A DNA stretch of 64,000 nucleotides. Source: Manis javanica (Eukaryota > Chordata > Mammalia > Pholidota > Manidae). The DNA lies in assembly GCF_040802235.1 (NCBI RefSeq), contig NC_133167.1:94722001-94786000 (forward strand). Reading direction: 5' to 3'. The number at the start of each line of letters is the position of its first letter. The first letter of the stretch is position 1. Shown here piece after piece: positions 50,068-62,278 of this stretch. The position numbers and the translations under genes are program-made. A model generated the notes under the pieces. It had not been told where the DNA came from and did not search any database. It saw only the letters and a program-made list of their open reading frames with translations.

Positions 50068-51589
50068 TTTTGACTATTCATCTAACCTAAGGCTTAGAAT
50101 TTTTGCTGCAGGGTTCATAACCTCTAGACTCTACCAAGTCTGGTCACCATGTTAAAATGATAATTGAGAACAAAAAGACACCCTTTATAATAGATAAAGA
50201 TTTGCTTTTCCACAGCACCATTTTTCAAGGTCAGTTCACAATCTATCTGGACCAGACATTTAACAGATAAAACCCTAAATTCCGAAGCTACTTTAGCAAG
50301 ATGCTTTATTCACATAGTCATAAATATGGGTGGACTCTCAGAGAAACCCAGTCTGGATTCTTATTATCAGAGATGGACAAATTGGCACCTGGAAATAGTA
50401 AATGGCTTTCCTAGTGCCATCTGGCCATTTTCCAGTTTAGTCAGGATTAAGCCTGTGATCTCTTAATTTCTAGTAGAAATTCTTTATGCTATCACACTGC
50501 TACTTAGTTATTTTTGAGAAAAGTGACAAAGAATGGCTTCTATAAACTTCACTGCTATAATTCATGCAAAATTTAATCATTACCATTAAGAAAATATTAA
50601 ACCAACCCCTTTGAGACTGAATTAATCATTGTTTATTATGAATGACTAATGAAATAATTATAGACATTTTGAATACAAATAGTTAAGTTCTAAAACATGA
50701 GATTCAATGTTTTAAATGTTTTATGTTTTAAACATGGAGTTCTGACTGCCTGCACTGGGGACACTGATAAATTAGCAATGGCTCCTGCCCTTGTAACCAT
50801 AATCAGTAAATTTTTTCATCCATGTAGAGATTATGGCCATGAGACTAGTAACAAGAATGTGCGTTGAATAAATAAATGTGTGTTATGTGTTTATTATAGT
50901 TATGAATTCTCATGGTGTGATGAGGTGACATGGGGAAAAAATGAAGTGTGTAAGGGACTTAGCATTCACTGTAATCAGTGCTGCTGAACAGAGTTAATGA
51001 AGGTGTGAGCACCGCTACATCTTCAATGTAAAATGATGTCTAAGCATAGTGGGGTAGCTTATTCTCCAATGTCAAAATCTGGGGACGATTTACCTAATAA
51101 AAGGAGAGGCTGTTTTGCCCCACAGAAAAGAAGGGAAACAAGGCATTGAAATAAATCTCTTTGTAAACCTTAATTTTTTATGCATGAAATTGAAAATTAA
51201 TTAGCTTTGTAACAGAATGTTAAACCTTTTTTTGATTGAGACTTTAAAAAGACACTTTACACTAAAAAGCATGGCTTTCTGTGGGGGAAAAGTGCTTTTA
51301 TGGGCAATTTGTAAAATGATAAAAAGCAAAAACCAAACAACAGCCACCTTGGAGAACAGAAAGTCACTGTAGTTAGTGGATTCAGATACTTGTTAATGTT
51401 TCTACCAACTCAGTCCTATACCAAGTGACAGTAATAACAACATTATTATCTCAAAATCCTGTAAGTTTCTGTTTTGATATTGAAGTTCCACTAGGCGTGG
51501 CTGGTTTCTATGCTCTTATTCACAAGAAGCTGGACTTCAGGTTTCCGTCTGCCAGGAAAGAGACTGCTCATATTGGTTGTGCCCTCACT
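50068..51589. other. Unassigned DNA
   Basis: No gene. 50610-50690 and 51160-51260 hold several ATTA/TTAATTA cores in repeat-free sequence. Confidence 0.45.
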
Positions 51590-51918
51590 GGCTGTCGGGT
51601 GGAGCTCATTCTTCTAGAGGCTTCTAGAGGCTTCCTGCATATCCTGGCTCACTGTTGCCATAATCCTGAAAGCTAGCCGTTCTCCCGTTTTGAATCCCTC
51701 TGATCTGGTCACTGCCTCATTGCCCCACGTTTCCTTCTGCTATTCTGACCCCAGCAGGAGGAAGTTCTTGACTTTTAAGTGCTATTATGATTTGATTAGG
51801 CCCACTGGGATAATCTAAGATTATCTATTTTAAGGTCTGTAACCTTAATTACATTTGCCATGTAACCCAGGAATTAGAACCCAGGGATTTTTGGAGAAGG
51901 GAGGATTCTGTATAGCAC
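51590..51918 (+). repeat. MLT1-type MaLR LTR
   Basis: 'ttgacttttaagtgctattatgatttgattaggcccactgggataatctaagattatctattttaaggtc', 'cttaattacatttgccatgtaac' and the end 'gaggattctgtatagcaca' are the ordered 3' part of an MLT1 LTR. The left boundary is uncertain. Confidence 0.8.
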
Positions 51919-53034
51919 ATGTTTAAGAGGAGTTCCTTTTAAGTCTAACTTAGCCGAAAGCAGTCTGCACTCCATGAACTCAGCAATGAACTTTATTTCA
52001 AACTATTGCTAAATAGCTTATGCACAAATTGAGAAGTAACACAGCAACCCACTAGTATGGTTTTTACTTACATGAGGGCATATTGCTTCTTTAAATTTTC
52101 TTTACATCATCCATTAATTACCAACTACATGACTGTATTTGTATAATTAATCCTTTTAAGTACTATCATGCTAGCAGACTATTCAAGATTTCTCTGGCAA
52201 AATTTAGAATTTTAAGACTATATGAGACTAATGATGATACACTTGATTAAAAAATGACAATAGAACAGTATAACTAGAAAACACCTGGCTTTAAAAGCTC
52301 AGACAAAATATAATTCTGTGGAAAAATAATTGGCTTCAGTGTTTTTTAATTAACAACAGTAATAATTTTAAACTATGGTCTGAAATGCTGTAAGTGGCTT
52401 CTTATCTGCTGTGGAGCAGTGGTCTATTCAACACTGAAGAATGTAAACAGTATAACAAATGTAGTCCTGCCTGTGTAATATAATCCATCTTTCTAGAATG
52501 AATTCTTCACTGGGAGAACAAGTAGTGTACCTCTAGTGCAGAGGTCTTCACTGATGACAGAGTGGGATACAAATTATTTAATCCAACACTTATATCAAAA
52601 TTTGTATTTACTCTCTGTGTCAGTCAGGATAGGGGAAAGAGACCTAGGTTAACAAATGGTAAAAGTGAGGATTAGACCAGTTCTGTCATTCCTTTGTTCG
52701 TGGAACATATTTTCTTAATGGTGAGTATAATTTATCCTCAGTGCACTGGAAGGCAGGAAAGAATAAAACACATGAAAATACAAGATTCCACTCAAATGCA
52801 TGGAATTATGACATAAAATCATAATCACTGTGTAAAAAATGGATATTCTATTAAAACAGGCATTTGGTTTTGGAATTTGAAGGGAAAAATCTCTCTTATT
52901 TGGATAAGAAGAACTAAAACTTCTCAACAGTTTACTTTTGTCCTTTTATCAAGTCCACTATCAATAACGAAATAAACATTTATTGTTTTGGGCCAAATTG
53001 AAAACATCTCCAAGTAATAAAGAGTCTAGTGGTT
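51919..53034. other. Unassigned AT-rich DNA
   Basis: Nothing recognised with confidence. Confidence 0.5.
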
Positions 53035-53612
53035 TCTTAAAAATCTAAATATGCATTTAGCAACAATTCTACTCCTAGACATTTAGCCAAGAGATGTGAA
53101 AATATATGTCCATGCAAAGATAAGTGCACTCAAGTTCATAGTGACCTCTGAAAAGCCAAACAGTCTATAACATCAGCAGATGAAGTGAAGAATAAATTGT
53201 GGCAAATTGTGGTATATCTATATAATAAGAGAATTCTTCCGCAATTTAGAGGAACTACTGACACCCATAAGAACATGGATGAATCTCAAAAACATTATGT
53301 TGAATGAGAGAGGCCACATGCCCCAGAGTACATACTGTGTGATTCAATTTATTTGAAATCTTTAAACAAGCAAAAGCATAGTAAAAGATAGCACATCAGA
53401 TGCCAACTAGGCCATGTTAGTGGAGAGGTAAATATTCTATAAAGTAACATAAGAGAATTTGGGGGATGATGAAAAAGTTCTATGTATTAATTTTCATGGT
53501 GGTTATGCAGTTCTATGTATTTGTAAAACTCCAAAATTTTAGACTTACAGTGGGTACGTCTCACTGTATGCATATTATACCTCAATACAGTTTAATTTTT
53601 TAAAAATATCAA
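53035..53612 (+). repeat. Old LINE-1 (L1M) 3' end
   Basis: 'caacaattctactcctagacatttagcc', 'ggatgaatctcaaaaacattatgttgaatgagagaggcc', 'gtacatactgtgtgattcaattta', 'catggtggttatgcag', 'gcatattatacctcaataca' follow in the L1M 3'-end order. It ends at an A-rich tail. Decayed, non-coding. Confidence 0.88.
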
Positions 53613-53789
53613 TGTCAGGGTTGATGACATGTTAAACAAGACAGTAGCTCACAGCAATGGAACAGATTAAAGAGACTAGAGCATCAAATGACTTAATCAT
53701 TGCAACTCAAAACTGGATATGTTAGCATTTTAGACAGATACTTCTTAAACTCATTTGATAGTTTGTATGTAATAGTAGGCAAAATCGAG

Positions 53790-53950
53790 TGAATATTTAT
53801 TAATATTTTTGAGGGCTCACAAAAACCTCAGGAAGGTTGGTTCTCTTACTGTCTATTTTATGAATGAAGAATCTGAGGGTTTAGAGAGATTAAAAATTGC
53901 AAAGCTAGCAAGTGACTGAGGCTCAACAACCAACTCGCATCTGCCTTTTA
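53790..53950 (-). repeat. MIR SINE relic
   Basis: 'attttatgaatgaagaatctgagg', 'ttagagagattaaaaattgcaaagctagcaagtga' is the reverse complement of the MIR body (gatgaggaaactgaggc...gcacagctagtaagtgg). Confidence 0.7.
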
Positions 53951-54149
53951 CGGACACGTGAAGGAGACCTGGAAACACTGTGATTAAGGAAGCTTACTTC
54001 CTAGGGCAGATCTCTTCTTGACAGAGAACAAATGTTAGGTCTTTTTTATTATTTATTTAATTTTTAATTAAAGAAGACTGTACTGTGTCTTGCTAATCTT
54101 TGCATTGACCCAGGTGTCTCCATAGAGAATTGATGCCACTAATAACATG

Positions 54150-54400
54150 AATAAAGGAAATCACTAACATTTATAGATTGTTACAAGGTGCCAGCCTCTG
54201 TTCTAAAAGCTTTCCTTTCTAATTCATTTAAATCTCACACCAGCACAGGAGGAGGCACTATTATTACCCTTGTTTCACACATGAGTGAACTGAGGGGAAA
54301 CAAGGGCATACCACCAGGTGATGAACACAGGGCTGAAAGTGAGAGTTTGGCTGCAGAATCTATAGCTTTAGACACCACACCAGGCAGGCAGCCCTGTTTG
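54150..54400 (-). repeat. MIR SINE
   Basis: 'ggtgccagcctctgttctaaaagctttc', 'ttcatttaaatctcacacc', 'aggcactattattacccttgtttcacacatgagtgaactgaggg' and 'cagggctgaaagtgag' follow the whole reverse-complement order of MIR. It is non-autonomous and ancient. Confidence 0.85.
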
Positions 54401-55019
54401 CACGGCACCATGTCCACAGATTCTCTCTACAGAGGGGAATCATCTGAGTGAGGCACTATCTCATAGGTTCATATTTCTGTTACTACCGTCCTGTGCAAAG
54501 TGAAGGGATTCTGTCTTTCTTAGGGAAAATTTGAAGAAGATAAACAATTTCAGTAGGATTCTACACTGGCTGTAACCCGTAGCATTTATTATCTTGCTGT
54601 ATGTTATCTAGGGAAGTAATTCATTATAATAAATGTATTGGTATTTCCATTTTCAGCAGACATATTTTGATGCATATTCATTACCCATAAAAATGGGTTA
54701 GATATCCTTTAAATTACCTTATTCTTGAATTTGTAATTAAATTTTTCCTTATATAATTTTCAAAGTATTGTCTAATAACAGTTACATGGATTATACACAG
54801 TAGGACAATATTATCTATATTTAAAAGGAGAGGGATTTTGTAAGAGCTCTTTGGAAGGGAAAAATAGTTATATGTCAGAACACTTTAGTCTGGTCAGGTA
54901 TTAAAATGAGTCACCCAGAGCAGAGAAAAGTCAGACATATTTTCTTTTGATTAAGTGAAATGCTGAAGACAGATATGATTAAAAACATACAGACAAGCTA
55001 GCAGGCTTCAATTACCCTC
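54401..55019. other. Unassigned AT-rich DNA
   Basis: No feature recognised. Confidence 0.5.
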
Positions 55020-55180
55020 TATTTATAAGAGAAAATCCCTATATCTGAGGACAGTGGGGCTTAGATAATTAAATAAATCATTCAAGGGCTATCATTAGCG
55101 AGTGGCTGGGGTGAAATTTGAACCCAGATCTATCCCCGAAGCTCATTCTCCTTCCAGCAGGCCAACCTGTTTTATGCAGG
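55020..55180 (-). repeat. MIR SINE relic
   Basis: 'agcgagtggctggggtgaaatttgaacccagatctat', followed by 'gctcattctccttcc', matches the reverse complement of the MIR tRNA-related half. Confidence 0.75.
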
Positions 55181-55549
55181 CCACAGTTGTTGGCATGTTT
55201 GTTAATTGTGCTTCTCTAAATGTACTTTGTCAAGATTGGACAAAGCTATTGGATTTATCTCCAGTATGTGCTGGCTGTTTAATTGGGAGGATGTATTTTT
55301 TAAATTAACTGAGCTGAAGTTAACTAGATGCAGTGAACTCCACTCTCCAAATACTGAAGAGGAAAACGTTGTTTCAGTTCAGCTGTAAAAGTCTCCCTTC
55401 ACAGTATTCTCAAGGACTGCTGTCCTTTCCACCATCTATTGAGACTATCCAAGCAACATGAAAGGCAAATTAGAAAAACATTATAAACTGACATACATTT
55501 CGAAGTCATATTGCAGAGTTTATGATATTTACTTGGTACTATCTTGTGA

Positions 55550-55930
55550 TTCATTCATATAACAAACATCTGTTGAACACTTACAATGTGCCAGATTCTG
55601 AGCTAGGAATCAACGATACAACACATGAGAAAACGGAGACCGGTGCCCACGAACCTTCCATCCTAATGGGGGAAAACCAATTAATAAACAACTAAAGAAA
55701 TGGATGTAACTGAGTAGGGAGTGCTGTGGAGAGCAGAGTATCCCATGCAAGGGAACAGGTGTGGGGTCGGAGAGCGTTAGCTCTGAGACTTAATGTTCTC
55801 GAAAGCAAAAAACCCCTGAGCAGAATCATGAGGAAGCAAGTGAGGAGGACATTGCAGGAAGAATACCCTGAAGCCATAAAGGTTCTACGGCAGAAGAACG
55901 CACGCGCTGGTTACCAGCAGGCAGGGAGGC
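55550..55930 (-). repeat. L2-like LINE relic
   Basis: 'attcatataacaaacatctgttgaacacttacaatgtgccag' is the reverse complement of the L2 3' end. It continues with 'tcaacgatacaacacatgag', 'ccttccatcctaatggggg' and 'aataaacaactaaa', also in L2 order. It leads into the GC-rich block that follows. Confidence 0.75.
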
Positions 55931-56620
55931 GAGTGTGGCTGGGGCGCCAAGGGGCGGAGGGGAGAGGCTAGGGGGTGAGGCAGGGACGCAGCCAGGGCCC
56001 GGCCAGGCCGGGGTGCGTGGGCAGGCTTGCCTCTCCTGCAGCAGCCAGAGGGCTGCGGGGAGCTGACTCGGTCACGGGAGGCTCTGCGGGGCTTGGCCGC
56101 GGGGCAGTCCTGGGCGAAGGGGCAGGGGCCTGCTGGGTGGTCACGGGAATGGCCTGGGCTGGAGGTGTGTCCGGCTCTGCTCTGGGGGAATCCCTGGAGG
56201 GGAGGACACTGGGCACATGTGGGGACATCCTAAGTCCGTGATGCCGCTCATCATCCAAGGGGAGCAGGTCGGACCTTTCAGGGTGGGCTTCAGAGGGGAC
56301 AGACATATAGAGATTGAAGGTGTGAGACTGGATGAGTTTCCCTACAGAAAACGAGGAGCCAGGGAGAGAGAGAGACGGGCCTCAGAAGGCAAGCACATAA
56401 GGTGGCTCAGGAGTGGAAAGAATGAGCAGCTGGGGGGCGGGCGGAGAAGACGAGGGCGGCAGCGGCCCGGCAGCCCAGGCCTAGAGGTGGCTGCGGGGGC
56501 GGGACCAGCTCCAGACGCCGCCCTTTTCAGCGAGGACTGCAAACGGCCCCATTATCAACGTGCAGGTCCAGTGGCCTTGAAAAGAAGTGCGGCTACGTGT
56601 TTGGAATGAAAGTGACTGAA
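55931..56620. other. CpG-rich block beside L2 relic
   Basis: Strongly GC-rich with many CpGs. About 11 lie within roughly 145 bases near 55980-56125, and more lie around 56425-56560. 'atatagagattgaaggtgtgagactgg' near 56305 still resembles L2, so part of the block may be an L2 extension. Open frames on both strands have no recognisable domains. It could be a small CpG island of unknown role. No TATA box or coding exon can be assigned. Confidence 0.5.
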
Positions 56621-56990
56621 ATCAGCTCAGGCCTGAATGGGCAGAGAGGGGCAGGCGAACCCCCAAGTGGGCCGCTGCCAGTGGAAGCAGAGAAACGGCG
56701 TGACTGGCAGGCTGGGGCCGGGGCTCAACAGAGCTGGTGCCCACGAGCTTTTCCTTTTTTAATTGAAGACAGCAGAAGTAACATGTTTGAATGCTAAGGA
56801 AAAAGTTGGTAATTGAGAGGGTTGGGGGTGGGCCTTGCCAGCGTCCTGTCTTTGAGGCCTGCCAACCTGTGTGCCTTTGGGGAGGCGCTCGGACAGCTGG
56901 GTCACAGCGACAAGGGGCCCTGCAAAGCCAGGGCTGTGGCTGCCAGCAGGTTGCTGAGCACATGGGAGTGGTCCTTTCCCCACTTTTCCC
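56621..56990. other. GC-rich unassigned DNA
   Basis: GC-rich shoulder of the preceding block. No feature recognised. Confidence 0.45.
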
Positions 56991-57246
56991 TTATAATATA
57001 AATATAAATATAAATAAAATATAATATGAATAAATAATATTTATAATATAATATAAAAATATTTTATAATATAAATAAATATAATATAAATATAACATAA
57101 TATAATTATATTTAATACAATATAAATAAAAATATGATATAATTTTTATTTATATTATAAATAATATAATATATAATATAATATAATATGTATAATATAA
57201 TGTAAATAAATATATATTTATATAAATAAAAATAATATAAATAAAA
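56991..57246. repeat. AT-only-like low-complexity block
   Basis: About 255 bases made almost only of A and T in TATAAATA/ATAATATA units, with just a few G and C (for example near 57091 and 57109). It directly abuts GC-rich DNA. Prone to unpairing and slippage. Confidence 0.95.
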
Positions 57247-57339
57247 AGCTCAGTGTAAAAGAATGATACTAGTATCTCCCAACTGGCACAGATGGCATTT
57301 TACTATCATGAATTAATTAAATGATTGCCAGGTATGATT

Positions 57340-57470
57340 AATGCATTGGAACTGGAAAGAGCTTTGAGATCTTCAAGTAAAATCCATTTAATTTATAAAT
57401 GATAAACTGAGACCAAGAAATTTGCTAATCATCTTAAATCTGCTAATGGACTTAAATAAAATACACTTTA
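57340..57470. repeat. MIR/L3-like relic
   Basis: 'ttggaactggaaagagctttgagatcttcaag' and 'aatgataaactgagaccaagaaatttgct' fit a common ancient repeat (ggaactggaagagacctt...aaactgaggcccagagag). The family is uncertain. Confidence 0.5.
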
Positions 57471-57654
57471 CAATTAGCCTGGTGCCCCATCTACACATCA
57501 TAGTCTAGTTCTTTACATCTTCAATTCTTCTCTTCCTCTTCAATTATATAGCAAATTATCCAATCATACAATTGCTCATATTTTTCAATTATGAATTCAT
57601 ATATTAAATCAATATGGGTCTAGTAGAGTCCTTTGTTCTATGGATGTTACTGTA

Positions 57655-58095
57655 TGTGGTGGGTTAAATATATTGTGTGTCCCCAAAATTCATGTCCACC
57701 TAGAGCCTCAGAATATAACTTTAGTTGGAAATAGGATTTTTACTGCACGATTAAGGAAAGGATGAAGACAAGCTCATACTGGATTAGGGTGAGCCCTGAA
57801 TCCACTGGGAGTATCTTTTTGAGAGACAGAGATAAAACCAAAATAAGGACACCCAGGCATCCAGAGAAGAAAGCAAGGGGCTGGCGGACACGGAGATTGG
57901 AAGGATATGTCTACAAATGCCAAAAGCTGCCAGCGACCACGGGAAACTGGGAGAAAGCCGTGGGACTTCCTCAGGGAATCCACAAGGGACTCACCTTGAT
58001 GACGCCTTGAATTCGGACTTCCAACCCCTGGTGAGATGGTAATTCCGGCTGTCAGCCACCCAGTGCATGGTGACGTGTCACAGCACTTTCAGGAA
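57655..58095 (-). repeat. MLT1-type MaLR LTR
   Basis: The reverse-complement order is kept: 'tgtggtgggttaaatatattgtgtgtccccaaaattcatg' at the left edge, 'aaggacacccaggcatcc', 'gacgccttgaattcggacttccaac' and 'cagccacccagtgcatgg' near 58045. It is more diverged than the LTR at 14.3 kb. Confidence 0.75.
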
Positions 58096-58519
58096 ACAGA
58101 CCCATTGGGGGAAATACCCAAACCACGACCTGAGAAGCTGTAAATAAAAGGAAACAGAAAAACCAAGTCATCTGCTTATGACCATGACGGTATCACTCTG
58201 AAGCCTCCCTACTCAGTTGACTGTCATGCCCCCCTTGTAACTGAGCTGAAAAATTAGGTGTTTTTCATAATTTATAAAAGGACCACAATCTACATGACAA
58301 AGACTATGGATGCAGTGGATACCATGCCAAGCCCTCCAGAATTCAGCACAGTTACTTTTTTTCATGCCAATACTAGAGAATACTACTTTTCTCCTGTTTA
58401 TTGTATACTGCTGGGAGACAGTAACATAAAATGATGTAAGAGCAATTACCTCATATGCAGCTGCTCTGCATTGGTCTCTGTACAGAGCCTTTCTGGGACA
58501 CAGCTCCCTCAGTTAGCAG
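58096..58519. other. Unassigned DNA
   Basis: No feature recognised. Confidence 0.5.
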
Positions 58520-59175
58520 GCATCAGCCTTAGGTTTTCGTTTGCTCTATAAACAAGTCACCACAAGCTTAGTGGCTTAAAACAACACACACTGATTATCT
58601 CATTTCCACGGGTCAGGAGTCTGGGCCTGGCTTTGCCAGGTCCCCCACTCAGGGTCTGAAAGCTGCAGTCAGGGTGGTGTCCGGGCAGTTCTTATCTGAG
58701 GCTGGGGGATGCTTTCAAGCCCCTTCAGGCTGTTGGTGGCATTGAGTTCTCTGCAGCTGTAGAATCCATACCCTTGTGTTGCTTTTTGTTCTGGTCTGCC
58801 TGGCTGCTCCGTGAGGGTCACCCTCAGCCACCACAGGTCCCTCCTGGGCACCTGGCTCCCTCCAAACGCTGCTCACAAGATGGTGGCTTGTCTCCCTCCA
58901 GCCCAGCAGGAAAGCTTGTCTGTCTCTCTCATTTCAAGCTTCTGGCTGTATGGCCTCTGCCCCAGGTGTAAAGGGTTCCTGAGATTAGATCACGTCTAGT
59001 TAAAAGGCAACTACAATTGCATCTTTCCAGTAGGTGCATCCAATTGTGGGAATGAAACCCCATTAGGCCTATGGCCTGCTCACACTCTAGGGGCAGGCAG
59101 GGGGTGGGCAGGAAACAGGGAATGTGCTCCAGCGTCTGGGACCTTTGGGGACCCATTTGGAATTGTCTGCCGCAG
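58520..59175 (+). repeat. MLT1-type MaLR LTR, nearly whole
   Basis: It starts near 'gtttgctctataaacaagtcaccacaagcttagtggcttaaaacaacacac' and continues with 'gggtcaggagtctgggcctggctttgcc', 'gaggctgggggatgctttcaag', 'gattagatcacgt', 'gcctgctcacactctaggggcagg' and ends near 'acctttggggacccatttggaattgtctgcc'. These are ordered MLT1 landmarks. Confidence 0.85.
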
Positions 59176-60416
59176 TACCAGTACTAGTGAACACTTACTG
59201 ATTCCTGGCACCTGCTTTCACAAATACTTCTAATTTTGGAACAGTAGTACCAGCAGGGGTCTCGGAACTCATCAGCCTAATGTGCTGTCTTCCCCCCTGC
59301 ACCTCCTCCTTCCTTTGGTATTCCTCCTTATTTAAAGTGCTTTCAGAATTATAAACTTGCCAAAGGCGCCAGGGTCCTCACATCTTCTGTTCCCGCTGAT
59401 CTGTAGTAGAGGTGGCTCTTTCTTCCTCAGCTTTCACACGAGAGCAGCGATAGTTAGAATAAAATGGAAGCTACTGTCTTGCCAGTGGGTCTCAGCCCCA
59501 GACAAGTATACTATGGACTCAATGTGACCAAAGAAATGACAGTAGAACGTTCTTGGGGTGAAAGGGTTTATACCCAACTTTATTTCCACGGTGGCAGGTC
59601 AATCACTAGAATTCCATCCACTCAGAGCGAGCCTGCGTGCAGCAAGCCGGTCTCTGCCTCTGGGCCTCTCTGCCCCCGCAGCTGTCTCAGTTCTGTCCTC
59701 AGCACTGCCACCACTCCAGTGTCGTCTCTGCTTTTGCAGCCCTGCCACCATGTTGTCCAGAGCACTGGGAGGAGCTCTTTATATACAGTCAATAACAATG
59801 TACTGCCTACACGTGCGCAGTGACCTAGCCGACCAGGGGCAGGTGAGAATCCTGGCCACAGGAACCTTCACTTTATCCACAGTTATATACATTATGAATG
59901 AAATGAAACAGTCAGAGTGGGGTAGTATGTTTTAGAGTTCTGGCAATATATGCACTTTTATCATTTTTTTTAAAAGGAGTTTGCTTAGTAGTTCCTAATA
60001 TGACCTTTCATATCTACCTACTGAAATAGCTCCGGAACATTAAAGAATACAAATAAAAAGATCAAAATTCACAGCAATACTGGGACCGAGGCCTAGAATC
60101 AACCCAAGGGAGAGAGTGCACTCTGCAGGGCTGATGGGCCTGACGGGATTAGCAGATTCAGTCATTCATAAACTCCCTCCTCTTCTCTGAAATGCACAGT
60201 CTTGGCCACCTGAAGTATATGCATTTACAAAAGCAGCCCGTCTCTTTCCTACTGTTTGTTGTTTGACCTTTGTTTCAGCAATGCGATCTTGTCTGAAGAT
60301 AAAAACTATGTGACTACCAATTTTTGTGTCACTCAGAGAGCTGTTTACTAACCATATCTCCAAAGGCAGTTTATCAAAGTATAGGAAAAAGTGGAAAGGG
60401 AGGGAATGAGGAATGG
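59176..60416. other. Unassigned DNA
   Basis: No exon or RNA gene recognised. The frames at 59464-59935 (plus) lie in a GC-richer patch and have no domain features. Confidence 0.5.
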
Positions 60417-60431
60417 GTGGCAAGCAGGGGG

Positions 60432-60464
<33 letters not shown>

Positions 60465-60476
60465 GCAAGCAGGGGG

Positions 60477-60510
<34 letters not shown>
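60417..60510. repeat. Compound 45-bp minisatellite with (GT)n cores
   Basis: A unit of ggcaagcagggggaagg followed by about 14-15 GT repeats occurs twice in tandem. The non-GT heads begin near 60419 and 60464 and are identical. The second array is followed by a short inverted CA stretch (cgcacacacacaa). Confidence 0.93.
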
Positions 60511-60511
<1 letters not shown>

Positions 60512-60989
60512 TACGCACACACACAAGGAGGGCTGGTGGATGCAAGTCTCATCCTGGGAACATAATCCCCAGAAATCAAACATCACCCGCTATTAGGTGT
60601 GATGGATTCCAGCTGAGGCCTGGTCTACAACGCACAGCAAAAGAATGCAGAATCATAAACATGATAGTGGGCTAGAAATCGTACTTGATTTGTTCAGCAG
60701 AGCCACGTGTGAGATAGAATCCCAGCGTATCAAACTGCCACTGTTCAGAGTATCACATCAGAACTCAAGTGCTTGGAGAATGGGGTCAAGGACAATTCAC
60801 ACACTCTGCTTTTACTTTCAGTAAATAGTAGGAAGGAAATGATTTTCCGTCATCATCTAAACTGCAGCAACAAGATGAAAATCAACATGGAGCTTGTGAA
60901 AAGTCTTCCAGAAAAAAAAAAGTAAAGGCTTTGGGATCATTATTCAGAAACATGGAACCTTAGTTGGGGAATAAAATAAACAGCTAACA
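60511..60989. other. Unassigned DNA
   Basis: No feature recognised beyond a short CA run at the start. Confidence 0.5.
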
Positions 60990-61335
60990 GATGTCAAAAG
61001 CAAAATCAACAGACAAACTAGATTGGAACCATTCTTAATACAGATAATGGGGGTCTAATACTTATTGTATATAAAGAATTGATCTACTAGATATTGATCA
61101 ACCACACTTGTGGAAATAAGAACACAAAATTGACAAAAATGGGATAAACAGTGAACTTACAAGGCAACTTCCAGAAGAGGAAATCCTACTAACAGACTGA
61201 TAAAAAATATGCTCACCTCACTGGCAAAGAAATTTAAATCCAAATGACAATCTATGATGACTTTACATCTATCAGGATGGCAGAGCGTACAGACAGGAGT
61301 CACACAATTGCTGGTACTGACGCACAGTCAAGGTG
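60990..61335 (+). repeat. Old LINE-1 ORF2 fragment
   Basis: 'gtctaatacttattgtatataaagaatt', 'aggcaacttccagaagaggaaatcc', 'gatgctcacctcactggcaaagaaatttaaatccaaatgaca' (the window reads atatgctcacc) and 'catctatcaggatggca' are ordered blocks from the C-terminal third of L1 ORF2. It includes one copy of the 35-bp repeated sequence. Decayed, non-coding. Confidence 0.75.
61096..61130 (+). repeat. 35-bp dispersed direct repeat, copy 1
   Basis: It begins tgatcaaccacacttgtgg and is identical to the sequence at 62279-62313. Confidence 0.9.
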
Positions 61336-62278
61336 CATTACTGGCAAAATGGAAAAAGCTTAATCCTTTCTGAAAAGATACTGTTGAATGAAAAACACAA
61401 AATTCACAATAGACATGTCATCTGATAACCGAAAAAAAAGAAAAATAACTATACTTAAAGATGAAAATGAGTTCATACATATTATATCTGCATGGTTAGA
61501 TGTGCACAGAGAGAAATATGCAGTAACTACTAAGTTTTTTTTCATTGTTTGCAAAGGGAAGAGGATGGAGAGAAGCGGATGTGGGAGGTGATTTGGCTAA
61601 ACAGTGAAAGAAGCGAGGAGAAATGCAGTCTCTAGAAAAGGAAAGAAAAAAGAAAAAAATGAAATATCTTGGCTTCACTTTTTATTTGGTTATGACAACA
61701 CAATGCCTTTGATGTCCCTTGCCAAACTTTTAAAAAATATCATTTTATATCTAGGACTAAGCATTTTCATGTAGCTATGCTGAAAGAGCAATAGAGGGCA
61801 AGGAAATATTCCCAAATCTTCAAAGTTGTTCTCTTTTGAGGGTGAAATTCAGAGTAGTTTTCATTTTCTTTTTGTACATTACACATTACATTTCTGTAGT
61901 CTCAATTTTTTTATAATGAGATTTTTATTAGAAAGGATGGACGTAACTAGTTCACTTGGTTTTATATGTAACACTACTAAAATTAGGTGAAACTTTTTTT
62001 CTAAAAATCCCATATTTTGTTTCAGGAAGTAAAGTCAACTTATTTAATATCAAGCAATGAATACTTAATACTGCTTTAGCAGTTAGGCAGAAAAATTCAA
62101 ATGAGTGAATTGGGATTCCATTAAAATGAAGATGTTTTGTCTATTTTTAAACCTGTTTTATGTTCTTATTTTAATGATGGTTAGATTTCTCCAGCTGAAA
62201 GTTAATAATATCACTAGCTAAAAGAGACCCAAACTTTTGGGATTATTTGGAAATGTTTTCAGTTGAAACCCTAGAGAC
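61336..62278. other. Unassigned AT-rich DNA
   Basis: No gene recognised. The frame at 61388-61591 is short and A-rich. Confidence 0.5.

Noticed and set aside
55726..56609. Gly/Arg-rich frames as a CpG-island gene first exon
   Set aside because: Open frames on both strands follow from the composition. Part of the block still resembles an L2, and no clear donor or promoter was found.
60324..60675. Cys-Val and His-Thr repeat proteins
   Set aside because: They come from the GT/CA microsatellites in different frames.
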